NCBI GenBank assembly: GCA_023664605.1 | Contig: JAMPFF010000009.1 | Span: 23,905 to 87,904, forward strand | Reading direction: 5' to 3' | DNA length: 64,000 bases | From: Clostridium sp. | Lineage (GTDB): Bacteria; Bacillota; Clostridia; Lachnospirales; Lachnospiraceae | Shown: positions 1-9,493 of the stretch, in pieces | Layout: every line of letters begins with the position of its first letter | Numbering within the stretch: the first letter of the stretch is position 1 | Translations under genes and position numbers: made by a program | The notes under the pieces: generated by a model | What the model saw: only the letters and a program-made list of their open reading frames with translations | What the model was told of the DNA's origin: nothing | Database searches by the model: none

Positions 1-1073
1 TTGGCAAGGAACTGGATTTGACGATATCTGCCGCGCCGAGTGCGCCTATGCAGAGGCTTTCCCCCAATCTGGAGGCACAGGCGAACGCAGATATTAAATT
101 TGGGTACTGTACGGAATTTATCATTATGTTAAACAGGGTATTCAATATCAAAATGGAGATGGATTTTAAAGAATATCTGGAATCTATCGGTGATTCCATT
201 GTGGTAGTGGCTGACGACGACGTGGTAAAGGTGCATGTACATACCAATGACCCCGGACTGGCTATCCAGAAGGCATTGAAGTATGGCGCGCTTTCCAACA
301 TGAAAATCGACAATATGCGTTTGGAGCATCAGGAAAAACTCTTTAAGATGTCGGGAAAGGCTGACGATGGAAAAGAGAGTTTTGTGGCACAGCCTGCCGT
401 GGAAACGCCGAAAAAGGATGTCGGCTTCATTGCGGTTTCCGTCGGAGACGGCATCAATGAAATTTTGACGGGACTGGGCGTGGATTATATTATCGAGGGC
501 GGTCAGACGATGAATCCCAGCACGGAGGATATGTTACAGGCGATTGAGAAAGTCAATGCGGACAATATTTATATCCTGCCGAATAATAAGAATATTATTT
601 TGGCGGCGAACCAGGCGCAGACGTTAGTGGAGGATAAAAATATCATCGTTATCCCCACAAAGACGGTGCCGCAGGGAATCACGGCAATCGTCAACTATGT
701 TCCGGATATGTCCGTTGAGGAAAATACACAGACCATGACGCAGGAAATTAAAAATGTGCATACCGGACAGGTCACCTATGCCGTAAGAGATACGACGATT
801 GACGATAAGGAAATCAAACAGGGCGACTTTATGGGCATCGGCGATAAAGGTATTTTATCCGTAGGCAGCGCCATAAAAGATGTTACCTTTCAAATGATTG
901 ATGAAATGATGTCGGATGATATGGAATTGATTAGTATCTACTATGGCGGGGATGTGACGCAGGAAGAGGCGGAAAGCATCCAGGATAAAGTAAGGGAAAA
1001 ATATAATAACTGCGATATTGAACTGCAGTACGGCGGGCAGCCCATTTACTATTATATTGTTTCTGTAGAATAA
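1..1073 (+). CDS. Fatty acid kinase subunit FakA/YloV (DAK family), C-terminal part
   Basis: The frame is open to the left edge, so the gene is cut by the window and its N-terminal DhaL-type ATP-binding domain is missing. The visible part starts just before the motif FGYCTEFI, which in YloV/FakA proteins opens the middle and C-terminal region, and it ends with the DegV-like C-terminal domain (SIYYGGDVTQEEAE). In characterised relatives this kinase phosphorylates fatty acids held by a DegV/FakB protein, for use in phospholipid synthesis. recG follows after 13 bases and a DegV family gene lies directly after recG. The family call is firm; substrate is inferred. Confidence 0.88.
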   Translation, partial: GKELDLTISAAPSAPMQRLSPNLEAQANADIKFGYCTEFIIMLNRVFNIKMEMDFKEYLESIGDSIVVVADDDVVKVHVHTNDPGLAIQKALKYGALSNMKIDNMRLEHQEKLFKMSGKADDGKESFVAQPAVETPKKDVGFIAVSVGDGINEILTGLGVDYIIEGGQTMNPSTEDMLQAIEKVNADNIYILPNNKNIILAANQAQTLVEDKNIIVIPTKTVPQGITAIVNYVPDMSVEENTQTMTQEIKNVHTGQVTYAVRDTTIDDKEIKQGDFMGIGDKGILSVGSAIKDVTFQMIDEMMSDDMELISIYYGGDVTQEEAESIQDKVREKYNNCDIELQYGGQPIYYYIVSVE

Positions 1074-1086
1074 GGTAAAAATAACT

Positions 1087-3132
1087 ATGGACATCACCGC
1101 ATTAAAAGGAATCGGCGACAAGACGGCCAAACTTTTTGCAAAACTGGGGATTACAAAAACAGAAGAATTACTGAATTACTATCCGAGGGATTATGAACAG
1201 TTTGAGCCGCCCGTAACAATCGCCAAAGCGCCCGTCGGGGAACGCGCCGCCATCCGCGGCGTAATCACCGGGAATATGGCGCTTAGGCATGTCAGGAATC
1301 TGAGTATTTTAAGTTTCACCGTGCAGGATGCTTCCGGCGTGATGCAGATGACCTATTTTAATATGCCTTATCTGAAAAACTCGTTAAAAAAAGGAACTTT
1401 TTATATCTTCCGGGGTCTGGTACAGCAAAAGGGAAACAAACTGGTGATGGAGCAGGCCAAAACCTATAAACCGGAAGAATATGAGAGCATGACAGATCAT
1501 CTGCTGCCGAAATATATGTTGACAAAGGGTCTTAGCAATCATGCTCTGACAAAAGCCGTAAGGCAAGCCTTTTCGGTATGTATGCCGCAAGAAGAGTTCC
1601 TACCGGAACCCGTTATGCGCAAATACCGGTTTATGCCGCGAAAAGACGCTGTTTATCAGATGCACTTTCCGGCGGATAGGGAAACGTTATTACAGGCCAG
1701 AAAAAGGCTTGTTTTTGACGAATTTTTTTTGTTTATCATGATGCTTCGCAGGATGAAAGCTGACGGGGGTGCGCAGCCAAATTACTATCGCATGATAGAA
1801 GTCGCCGAGACGAAACGGCTGATAGAAGCGTTACCGTACCGGCTGACGAATGCACAGCAGAAAGTATGGAGCGAAATTCAGGCGGATTTATGCGGTGATA
1901 CTGTTATGAACAGGTTAATTCAGGGCGATGTCGGCTCCGGCAAGACCATTTTAGCCTTTTTATCGCTTATTATGTGTGTGGCAAACGGCACACAGGGCGC
2001 AATGATGGCGCCTACGGAAGTTTTGGCGAAGCAGCATTTTGATGCGCTTATGCAGTTGAAGGAAAAATACGCGCTTGCCATACATCCGGTATTGTTGACC
2101 GGGTCTACAACGGCCAAGGACAGAAAAGTGATTTATGCGCAGATAGAAAGCGGCGAAGCTGATATTATTATCGGAACCCACGCATTAATTCAGGATAAGG
2201 TGCATTATCATAAGCTGGCGCTTGTCATTACCGACGAGCAGCACCGATTTGGCGTCAGACAGCGGGAAACGCTTGCCGAAAAAGGAAACTGCGTGCATGT
2301 GCTTGTTATGAGCGCGACGCCGATACCGAGGACGTTAGCCATTATCTTATACGGGGATCTGCATATTTCCGTACTGGATGAGTTACCGGCCGACAGACTG
2401 GCTGTCAAAAACTGCGTGGTAGGACCGTCCTACCGTGAAACGGCATACCGTTTTATTACCAAGGAAGTAAATGCAGGAAGACAGGCGTACGTTATCTGTC
2501 CGATGGTGGAAGAAGGGCAGATGGACGAATTGGAGGATGTTGTCTCTTATACGGCAAAATTAAAGGCCGTTTTACCGCCCTCCATTCAGGTGGCTTCTCT
2601 GCATGGGAAGATGAAACCGGCACAAAAAAATCAGATTATGGAGCAGTTTGAAGCGCACCATATTGACGTGCTTGTCTCGACGACGGTTATTGAAGTCGGC
2701 ATCAACGTGCCGAATGCCACGGTGATGATGATAGAAAACGCAGAGCGTTTCGGACTGGCGGGCTTACATCAGCTTCGGGGGCGCGTCGGGCGCGGCGGGC
2801 ATCAGTCCTACTGTATTTTTATCAGTACATCGGAAAATAAGGAGACGATGGAGCGGCTGCAGATTTTAAATGAATCGAACGACGGTTTCTATATTGCAAG
2901 CCAGGATTTGAAAATGCGCGGACCGGGCGATTTGTTCGGCATCAGGCAGAGCGGGATTATGACGTTTGCCCTGGGAGATATTTATACAGATGCTTCCGTT
3001 TTACAGCAGGCAAGTGAGGAAGCGGATGCTATTTATGCAGATGACCCGCGGCTTGAAAGCGAGGTACATAGCAGGCTGCGGACAGTTTTGGAGCAGTCGG
3101 TTCAGGATGCTGTTGATTTTAGGACAATATAA
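1087..3132 (+). CDS. recG: ATP-dependent DNA helicase RecG
   Basis: RecG remodels stalled replication forks and branched recombination intermediates. The 681-residue length is normal. An N-terminal helix-hairpin and OB 'wedge' region (about residues 1-230) precedes a superfamily 2 helicase core with Walker A GDVGSGKT at residues 280-287, the DEQH box at 383-386, SATPIPRT of motif III, and the C-terminal motifs STTVIEVGINVPNA and HQLRGRVGRG. It sits between the FakA-like and DegV-like genes with short gaps, so the three are probably cotranscribed. The ribosome binding site is weak (AAGGTAA). Confidence 0.97.
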   Translation: MDITALKGIGDKTAKLFAKLGITKTEELLNYYPRDYEQFEPPVTIAKAPVGERAAIRGVITGNMALRHVRNLSILSFTVQDASGVMQMTYFNMPYLKNSLKKGTFYIFRGLVQQKGNKLVMEQAKTYKPEEYESMTDHLLPKYMLTKGLSNHALTKAVRQAFSVCMPQEEFLPEPVMRKYRFMPRKDAVYQMHFPADRETLLQARKRLVFDEFFLFIMMLRRMKADGGAQPNYYRMIEVAETKRLIEALPYRLTNAQQKVWSEIQADLCGDTVMNRLIQGDVGSGKTILAFLSLIMCVANGTQGAMMAPTEVLAKQHFDALMQLKEKYALAIHPVLLTGSTTAKDRKVIYAQIESGEADIIIGTHALIQDKVHYHKLALVITDEQHRFGVRQRETLAEKGNCVHVLVMSATPIPRTLAIILYGDLHISVLDELPADRLAVKNCVVGPSYRETAYRFITKEVNAGRQAYVICPMVEEGQMDELEDVVSYTAKLKAVLPPSIQVASLHGKMKPAQKNQIMEQFEAHHIDVLVSTTVIEVGINVPNATVMMIENAERFGLAGLHQLRGRVGRGGHQSYCIFISTSENKETMERLQILNESNDGFYIASQDLKMRGPGDLFGIRQSGIMTFALGDIYTDASVLQQASEEADAIYADDPRLESEVHSRLRTVLEQSVQDAVDFRTI

Positions 3133-3151
3133 ATATAATGGGGGTTACAAT

Positions 3152-4030
3152 ATGACCAAAATTGCAATCGTTACGGACAGTAACAGCGGGATTACGCAAA
3201 AGCAGGCAAAGGAAATGGGGGTATCTGTCCTGCCGATGCCGTTTATGATTGATGAAGAAACTTATTATGAAGACATTACGCTGACGCAGGCGGAATTTTA
3301 TGAAAAACTGGCGGCCGGGGCAGCCGTTGTCACCAGTCAGCCGACACCGGAGTCCGTTTTGAAACTCTGGGATGAATTATTAAAAGATTATGATGAAATC
3401 GTGCATATTCCAATGTCCAGCGGACTAAGCGGTTCCTGTCAGAGCGCGGTTATGCTTTCGGAGGATTATGAGGGCAGGGTGCAGGTTGTCAATAACCAGC
3501 GGATTTCCATTACCCAGAGACAGTCGGTGTTAGATGCGCTGATGTTAGCTAAGCAGGGAAAGAGTGCGGCCGAGATAAAGGAGATTTTGGAAAAAGATAA
3601 GTTTAATTCCAGTATTTATATTATGTTAGACACGCTTTATTATCTGAAAAAAGGCGGACGGATTACACCGGCGGCGGCAGCGCTCGGCACGATTTTAAAA
3701 TTAAAGCCGGTTTTACAGATTCAGGGTGAAAAACTGGATGCTTTTGCCAAGGCCCGCACGGTAACACAGGGTAAATCCATTATGATAAACGCTATCCGTA
3801 ACGATATGAACAACCGTTTTGGAGGCGCGACGCCGGACAATATGGAGTTAATGATGGCATATACCTATGATTTGGATGCCGCAGAGCAGTTTAGGGCGGA
3901 AGTAAAAGAAGCCTTTCCGGGATTTGACATTCATATGGACCCGCTGTCACTCAGCGTGGCGTGCCATATCGGACCCGGCTCTTTGGCCGTAGCGTGCTGC
4001 AAAAAGCTAGGCGCTGGCGCGCATAACTAA
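3152..4030 (+). CDS. DegV family fatty-acid-binding protein (FakB-like)
   Basis: DegV proteins bind one fatty acid and, as FakB, present it to the kinase FakA. The start at 3152 is chosen because GGGGG lies just upstream and because the reading from there (MTKIAIVTDSNSGIT) matches the usual DegV N-terminus; an upstream in-frame ATG at 2966 lies deep inside recG. The product is 292 residues, close to the usual length. Typical motifs are SQPTPE near residue 60, SSGLSGS near 90, and LKKGGRI near 165. Its position one gene after the FakA-like kinase supports a shared job. Ligand specificity cannot be read from sequence. Confidence 0.9.
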   Translation: MTKIAIVTDSNSGITQKQAKEMGVSVLPMPFMIDEETYYEDITLTQAEFYEKLAAGAAVVTSQPTPESVLKLWDELLKDYDEIVHIPMSSGLSGSCQSAVMLSEDYEGRVQVVNNQRISITQRQSVLDALMLAKQGKSAAEIKEILEKDKFNSSIYIMLDTLYYLKKGGRITPAAAALGTILKLKPVLQIQGEKLDAFAKARTVTQGKSIMINAIRNDMNNRFGGATPDNMELMMAYTYDLDAAEQFRAEVKEAFPGFDIHMDPLSLSVACHIGPGSLAVACCKKLGAGAHN

Positions 4031-4049
4031 GAGAATGCTCTGCATTCTC
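4031..4049. terminator. Short hairpin between convergent genes
   Basis: A perfect 8-bp stem, GAGAATGC and GCATTCTC around the loop TCT, lies directly after the degV stop codon and before the convergent HD-GYP gene. No T-run follows, so it may be a weak terminator or RNA-stabilising hairpin rather than a full intrinsic terminator. Confidence 0.4.
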
Positions 4050-4067
4050 CATAGAGTGAAGAGTGTA

Positions 4068-5141
4068 TTATATAATGTCTTCAATGTAGAGTTCGGGGTG
4101 TTTGCTTAAATCTAAAAAGCCGTCGTCCGTCTGAATGGTGGGGGCGGCAAGATGCGATTTGTTGATAAAGATAATTTTTCCGGTAACGCCATTATTTAAG
4201 CGTACCGTATTCGTATAATATGTATTGACGACATTTTCCAAAAACGTCAGAATATAGTGAACATCATATTTTTGCAGACCCTCTTTTTCAAAAAGGGCAA
4301 TCGCCTTAAACGGGCATAGCGGCCCGCGGTAGACCCTGGCGGAAGTCAGGGCGTCATATACGTCCGCAATCGCGACAATTTTCGCATAGGAATCTATCTG
4401 CGCATCGGTCAGCCCGTCGGGATAACCGGTACCGTCGCATCTTTCATGGTGCATCAGGACGGCGTTCAAAATATGGGAAGAAAGAGCGGAATTTTTTAAA
4501 ATATCATAACCTTCCCGGGGATGTCTTTTGACGATATCATATTCCTGCTGTGTCAGCTTGTCAGGCTTTTTGATAATACTATCCGGGATTTTTGTTTTTC
4601 CAACGTCGTGTAAAAGACCGCTGATAGTCACGTCGCGTGTCGTCTGTTCATCGAAGCGCAGCCATTTGGCAAGCATATTACAGATTAAGGCCACATTCAT
4701 GCAGTGAATGTAAGTGGCGTCGTCATATTCCCTCATACAGTGCAGCATTTCAAATACATTGGGCTTTGTCTGTTCGGGATTTAATATCGCTAATGTATTG
4801 GACATAAGCTTGTCAAGGTCTAACGGCTCGTTTTTTTCAATCAATTCGTTAATCGCGTTTTTGAAAGTATCGACATCTGCCTCGAAATTCTCCTTAAATT
4901 CAATAAATTCCGGGCTGCTTTTAAATTTCTCAACATAGGACGGTTCCGATACTGCGGGAATGGGAACCTCCGCGACGGTATCCTCTATCCTGATCTGCAG
5001 GATGGAATAAAACGTCAGCTTTAAAATGGCTTTATCCGTTAAGACAGAACCCTTTGGCAAAATGAGCTGTCTTTCATAATTAAAAATATCTTCAGCGGTA
5101 ATCATACCGGGAACTAAGTCCGAAGTGCGTACTCTTTTCAT
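4068..5141 (-). CDS. HD-GYP domain protein, probable c-di-GMP phosphodiesterase
   Basis: HD-GYP proteins hydrolyse cyclic di-GMP. The start at 5141 (MKRVRTSDLVPGM) is preceded by AAAGGA; an in-frame start 99 bases upstream would overlap this gene's own promoter. The product is 357 residues: an N-terminal region of about 120 residues resembling the DUF3391-type lead domain of HD-GYP proteins, then the HD-GYP domain with the metal-binding pair H178-D179 in HDVGKTKIP and the signature HHERCDGTGYPDG starting at 231. No GGDEF synthase is visible in this window. A consensus sigma-A promoter precedes it. Confidence 0.92.
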   Translation of the reverse strand: MKRVRTSDLVPGMITAEDIFNYERQLILPKGSVLTDKAILKLTFYSILQIRIEDTVAEVPIPAVSEPSYVEKFKSSPEFIEFKENFEADVDTFKNAINELIEKNEPLDLDKLMSNTLAILNPEQTKPNVFEMLHCMREYDDATYIHCMNVALICNMLAKWLRFDEQTTRDVTISGLLHDVGKTKIPDSIIKKPDKLTQQEYDIVKRHPREGYDILKNSALSSHILNAVLMHHERCDGTGYPDGLTDAQIDSYAKIVAIADVYDALTSARVYRGPLCPFKAIALFEKEGLQKYDVHYILTFLENVVNTYYTNTVRLNNGVTGKIIFINKSHLAAPTIQTDDGFLDLSKHPELYIEDII

Positions 5142-5211
5142 AGAAAAATCCTTTATTATTGTTATTTGAGATTCATTGTCTACTATGCCATACGAAATAT
5201 AGATACTATAA

Positions 5212-5240
5212 ATTATAAAATCATGTCGCCCGATTGTCAA
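5212..5240 (-). promoter_or_regulatory. Sigma-A promoter for the HD-GYP gene
   Basis: On the - strand there is TTGACA (5240-5235), a 17-bp spacer, and TATAAT (5217-5212), a perfect consensus. It lies 70 bases upstream of the start at 5141. A divergent promoter for miaB begins 22 bases away. Confidence 0.88.
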
Positions 5241-5261
5241 TCATATTACCTTTCTTTTTGG

Positions 5262-5290
5262 TTGAAAAAAAGGCGGATTTGAAGTATAAT
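5262..5290 (+). promoter_or_regulatory. Sigma-A promoter for miaB-mutS-mutL-miaA
   Basis: TTGAAA at 5262-5267, a 17-bp spacer and TATAAT at 5285-5290 lie 31 bases before the miaB start. Gene spacing suggests that it drives the downstream tRNA-modification and repair genes. Confidence 0.85.
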
Positions 5291-5321
5291 AACAGCGCAT
5301 GATTTTGAAAGGTGTACTTGT

Positions 5322-6719
5322 ATGGATGAACTAAGCAGACAGTATGAATATATAGAAAAAGCGAAAAAACATGTGGATAAAATAGCCCGGAAACTTGGTT
5401 ATCAGCCGCTTTGCTGTGTCACCACTTTTGGCTGTCAGATGAATGCCAGAGACTCCGAAAAACTTGCCGGTATCTTACTGCAGGCCGGGTATCGGATGAC
5501 CGATTTGGAAGAAGCGGCGGATTTTATCATTTACAATACCTGTACGGTAAGGGATAATGCAAACCAGAGGGTCTATGGAAGACTGGGCTATCTTGGCAAT
5601 ATGAAAAAGAGAAGGCCGCATATCAAAATTGCCTTATGCGGCTGTATGATGCAGGAACAGGCCGTTATTGAGAAGATACAAAAGAGTTACCGTTTTGTGG
5701 ATTTGATTTTCGGTACGCATAATATCTATAAATTTGCGCAGTTGCTTGTGGAAATGTTTGAAAGCGATGGAATGCTCATCGATATCTGGCAGGAAACGGA
5801 TAAAATTGTGGAAGATCTTCCCGTCAGCCGTAAATATCCTTATAAATCGGGTATCAATATTATGTTCGGCTGTAATAACTTCTGCAGTTATTGTATCGTG
5901 CCTTATGTCAGGGGACGGGAAAGAAGCCGTCAGCCGGAAGATATTATAAAGGAGATTGAAAAACTTGCCGCGGACGGCGTTGTGGAAGTGATGTTACTTG
6001 GACAAAACGTCAATTCCTACGGCAAAAATCTGGATAAGCCGGTTAGTTTTGCACAGTTATTGCAGGAAATAGAAAAGATAGAGGGCATTAAAAGGATACG
6101 CTTTATGACCTCGCATCCGAAAGACTTATCGGACGAGCTGATTGCGATGATGAAAGACTCAAGGAAAATATGCCGCCATCTGCATCTGCCCTTACAGTCG
6201 GGTTCCAGCCGGATTTTAGAAAAGATGAACAGAAAGTATACGAAAGAGCAGTATTTATCGCTGGTGGCAAAAATCAAGGCGGCGATGCCGGATATCGCCA
6301 TCACGACGGATATTATCGTGGGCTTTCCCGGGGAGAGCGCGCAGGATGTGGACGAGACGATAGACGTCGTAAAAAGGGTAGGTTTTGATAACGCTTTTAC
6401 GTTTATTTATTCCAAGCGGACCGGAACGCCTGCCGCCGCTATGGCAAACCAGGTGCCGGAGGATGAGGTAAAAGCCAATTTTGACAGGCTTTTACGCGTT
6501 GTACAGGATACGGCGAAAGAAAGAGCGGGTATGTTACAGGGAAAGGTCATGGAGGCGCTGATAGAGGAAGTCAATGAACAGGACGCCTCTTATGTGACGG
6601 GAAGGCTTTCCAATAATATGCTTGTACATATTCCGGGGAACGCTTCCGATATCGGGAAATTGATGATGGTTTCACTAGACGAGTGCCATGGTTTTTATTA
6701 CATGGGGCGCCGCATATAA
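5322..6719 (+). CDS. miaB: tRNA-2-methylthio-N6-dimethylallyladenosine synthase MiaB
   Basis: This radical SAM enzyme adds a methylthio group to i6A37 in tRNAs reading UNN codons. The 465-residue protein has the N-terminal UPF0004 iron-sulfur domain (TFGCQMNARDSE, NTCTVRDNA, CGCMMQ), the radical-SAM cysteines C184, C188 and C191 in the CxxxCxxC motif, and a C-terminal TRAM domain. The start ATG has GAAAGG upstream. miaA, which makes its substrate, lies three genes downstream in the same run, so both steps of the modification flank mutS and mutL. Confidence 0.97.
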   Translation: MDELSRQYEYIEKAKKHVDKIARKLGYQPLCCVTTFGCQMNARDSEKLAGILLQAGYRMTDLEEAADFIIYNTCTVRDNANQRVYGRLGYLGNMKKRRPHIKIALCGCMMQEQAVIEKIQKSYRFVDLIFGTHNIYKFAQLLVEMFESDGMLIDIWQETDKIVEDLPVSRKYPYKSGINIMFGCNNFCSYCIVPYVRGRERSRQPEDIIKEIEKLAADGVVEVMLLGQNVNSYGKNLDKPVSFAQLLQEIEKIEGIKRIRFMTSHPKDLSDELIAMMKDSRKICRHLHLPLQSGSSRILEKMNRKYTKEQYLSLVAKIKAAMPDIAITTDIIVGFPGESAQDVDETIDVVKRVGFDNAFTFIYSKRTGTPAAAMANQVPEDEVKANFDRLLRVVQDTAKERAGMLQGKVMEALIEEVNEQDASYVTGRLSNNMLVHIPGNASDIGKLMMVSLDECHGFYYMGRRI

Positions 6720-6744
6720 AAATACAGGAAAGACGGTAAAGAAC

Positions 6745-9396
6745 ATGGCAGAATTAACTCCCATGATGCAGCAGTATATGGAAACGAAAAAAGAATACCC
6801 GGATTGTATTTTATTTTATCGTCTCGGCGATTTCTATGAAATGTTTTTTGAGGACGCGCAGATTGCCTCGAAAGAACTGGAAATTACGTTGACCGGGAGA
6901 AGCTGTGGGCAGGAGGAACGCGCGCCGATGTGTGGGGTTCCTTATCATGCAGTGGACGGATATTTGAGCAGGCTGATATCGAAAGGCTATAAAGTCGCTA
7001 TCTGTGAACAGATGGAAGACCCGCGCCTGGCGAAAGGCCTTGTGAAACGGGAAGTGACAAGGATTGTGACGCCCGGCACGAACTTGGATATTCAGGCGAT
7101 AGACGATTCCCGCAATAATTATCTTTTGTGTATTGCCTATCTGCCGGAAAAAATCGGCATTTCCGCCGCGGATGTGACAACGGGCGATTATTATTTAACA
7201 GAGGTGGAGGATATCCGCAGACTACAGGATGAAATCAATAAGTACGCGCCGTCCGAAATTATCTGCAACGAAGCGTTCCTTGTCAGCGGCTTTGCCATCG
7301 AAGAGATGAAAAACCGCCTTGGTGTGGCAGTTTCTTCTTTGCCCAATCATTATTTCGACGAAGATATTTGCAAACAATGTCTGTTAAAGCACTTTCATGT
7401 GACCTCGCTTCTCGGGCTTGGCATTGAGGAGTTTCCGGTCGGTCTGATTGCGTCCGGCGCGCTTATGCAGTATCTGTATGAGACGCAGATGACGTCGTTG
7501 GAGCATTTTACGCATCTGTATCCCTATATGACAAGTAAATATATGCTGCTTGACGGCGCGACCAGAAGAAACCTGGAACTGCTTGAGACATTGCGCGAAA
7601 AGCAGAAAAAAGGCGCGCTTCTTGGCGTGCTTGATAAAACAAAGACCGCTATGGGCGGCAGAATGTTACGAAAATATATCGAACAGCCGCTTATCGATAA
7701 GGCAGCTATTGAAAAAAGGCTGGACGCCGTGGAGGAACTGACAAAAAGCAGTATGTTACGCGACGAACTCAGGGAATATTTAAGCCCTATCTATGATTTG
7801 GAAAGACTTCTTGGAAAAGTCAGCTATAGAAGCGCAAATCCAAGGGATTTAATAGCCTTTCGCATCTCGCTGAAAATGCTGCCGTCCATCAAAACCGTGT
7901 TACAGGATACACATACGCCGTTGCTTTCAGAGATTGCCTCGCAAATGGACGATTTGTCGGATTTATTTCAGTTGATAGATAATGCCATCGTGGAGGAGCC
8001 TCCGCTTGCCTTAAAAGAGGGCGGCATTATCAAAGAGGGATTTAAGGAGCAGATTGACGAACTGCGAAAGGCCAAGACGGAGGGAAAAAACTGGCTTGCC
8101 GCGCTGGAAAATGAGGACAGGGAACGTACCGGCATTAAAAATCTGCGGATAAAATATAATAAGGTGTTCGGCTATTATTTTGAGGTGACAAATTCCTATA
8201 AGGAACTGGTTCCGGACGACTATATCAGAAAACAGACGCTTGCCAATGCGGAACGTTATACAACGCCCCGGTTAAAGGAATTGGAAGATACGATTCTAAA
8301 TGCGGAAGATAAGTTATGTACGCTGGAATATGACGCTTTCTGTGAAGTCAGGGAAACCATTGCGGCGCAGATTGAGAGAATACAACAGACGGCCAAAGCG
8401 GTGGCTAGGTTGGATGTACTTGCCTCTTTTTCCTATGTGGCGGAAAGAAACCGTTATGTCAGGCCGTCGTTAAATGAAAAGGGCATCATCGATATCAAAG
8501 GCGGCAGACATCCCGTTGTAGAACAGATGATTCCCAACGATATGTTTATTGCAAATGATACTTATTTGGATAACAACAAACACTGCATTGCAGTTATTAC
8601 AGGCCCGAATATGGCCGGAAAGTCCACCTATATGAGACAGACGGCCCTGATTGTGCTGCTTTCTCAGATTGGCTGTTTTGTACCGGCCGCAAAAGCGAAT
8701 ATCGGCATTGTGGACAGGATTTTTACCAGGGTCGGGGCGTCGGATGATCTGGCAAGCGGACAGTCCACTTTTATGGTGGAGATGAATGAAGTCGCCAATA
8801 TTTTGCGCAACGCGACCGCTAACAGCCTTTTGGTATTGGATGAGATTGGGCGCGGCACTTCCACCTTTGACGGCTTAAGCATAGCCTGGGCGGTGATAGA
8901 GCATATCAGCAACCGCAAGCTGTTGGGCGCGAAAACGCTTTTTGCGACACATTATCATGAGTTGACCCAGTTGGAGGGCAAGATGGATAATGTCAACAAT
9001 TATTGTATCGCGGTCAAGGAAAAGGGCGACGATATCGTATTCTTACGAAAGATTATTAAAGGCGGCGCGGATAAAAGCTACGGTATTCAGGTGGCGAGGC
9101 TTGCGGGCGTGCCGGATATGGTAATCGACAGAGCCAAAGAAATTGTGGAGCAGCTTAGTGACAATGACATTACGGAAAAAATCCAGAATATCGAGGTCAA
9201 TATCAAGCAGGAAAAAACAAAACCGGTGAAATACGACGAAGTAGAGTTAGAGCAGATTTCTTTATTCGATACGGTAAAGGATGAGGACGTTGTCAGGGAG
9301 TTAGAGGAGATTGACATTACGAATCTGACGCCGATGGATGCGCTCAATACGCTGTACAGGCTGCAGAATAAGTTAAAAAACCGGTGGCAAGGCTGA
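6745..9396 (+). CDS. mutS: DNA mismatch repair protein MutS
   Basis: MutS recognises mispairs and small loops. The start at 6745 (MAELTPMMQQYMETK) matches the family's N-terminus and lies 25 bases after the miaB stop; a longer in-frame reading would run into miaB. The product has 883 residues. The mismatch-wedge motif is F30-x-E32 (DFYEMFF), Walker A GPNMAGKST is at about 620-628, and the Walker B/signature region is LDEIGRGTSTFDG near 698. A C-terminal tail with QISLFD resembles the beta-clamp motif. mutL follows after a 97-base gap that holds a double-hairpin element. Confidence 0.97.
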   Translation: MAELTPMMQQYMETKKEYPDCILFYRLGDFYEMFFEDAQIASKELEITLTGRSCGQEERAPMCGVPYHAVDGYLSRLISKGYKVAICEQMEDPRLAKGLVKREVTRIVTPGTNLDIQAIDDSRNNYLLCIAYLPEKIGISAADVTTGDYYLTEVEDIRRLQDEINKYAPSEIICNEAFLVSGFAIEEMKNRLGVAVSSLPNHYFDEDICKQCLLKHFHVTSLLGLGIEEFPVGLIASGALMQYLYETQMTSLEHFTHLYPYMTSKYMLLDGATRRNLELLETLREKQKKGALLGVLDKTKTAMGGRMLRKYIEQPLIDKAAIEKRLDAVEELTKSSMLRDELREYLSPIYDLERLLGKVSYRSANPRDLIAFRISLKMLPSIKTVLQDTHTPLLSEIASQMDDLSDLFQLIDNAIVEEPPLALKEGGIIKEGFKEQIDELRKAKTEGKNWLAALENEDRERTGIKNLRIKYNKVFGYYFEVTNSYKELVPDDYIRKQTLANAERYTTPRLKELEDTILNAEDKLCTLEYDAFCEVRETIAAQIERIQQTAKAVARLDVLASFSYVAERNRYVRPSLNEKGIIDIKGGRHPVVEQMIPNDMFIANDTYLDNNKHCIAVITGPNMAGKSTYMRQTALIVLLSQIGCFVPAAKANIGIVDRIFTRVGASDDLASGQSTFMVEMNEVANILRNATANSLLVLDEIGRGTSTFDGLSIAWAVIEHISNRKLLGAKTLFATHYHELTQLEGKMDNVNNYCIAVKEKGDDIVFLRKIIKGGADKSYGIQVARLAGVPDMVIDRAKEIVEQLSDNDITEKIQNIEVNIKQEKTKPVKYDEVELEQISLFDTVKDEDVVRELEEIDITNLTPMDALNTLYRLQNKLKNRWQG

Positions 9397-9465
9397 AAAT
9401 CAAAGATTTTCAGCCGCGAGTTTGTGCGAACGTTGACAGCGTTCGTACAAACATCGCAAGTTGAG
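9391..9465 (+). repeat. Double-hairpin intergenic element, copy 1
   Basis: Two adjacent stem-loops fill the mutS-mutL gap. Hairpin 1 is a perfect 11-bp stem (GGCTGAAAATC / GATTTTCAGCC, loop AAA) and overlaps the mutS stop codon. Hairpin 2 has arms 9416-9432 and 9440-9457, with one bulge and one G-T pair, around TTGACAG. The sequence AAGTTGAG follows. A diverged relative is at 26431-26505 with base changes that keep pairing. There is no T-run, so it is not an ordinary terminator. Confidence 0.75.
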
Positions 9466-9493
9466 ATTTTGGAAAAGGAGTATAGCTTTATAG

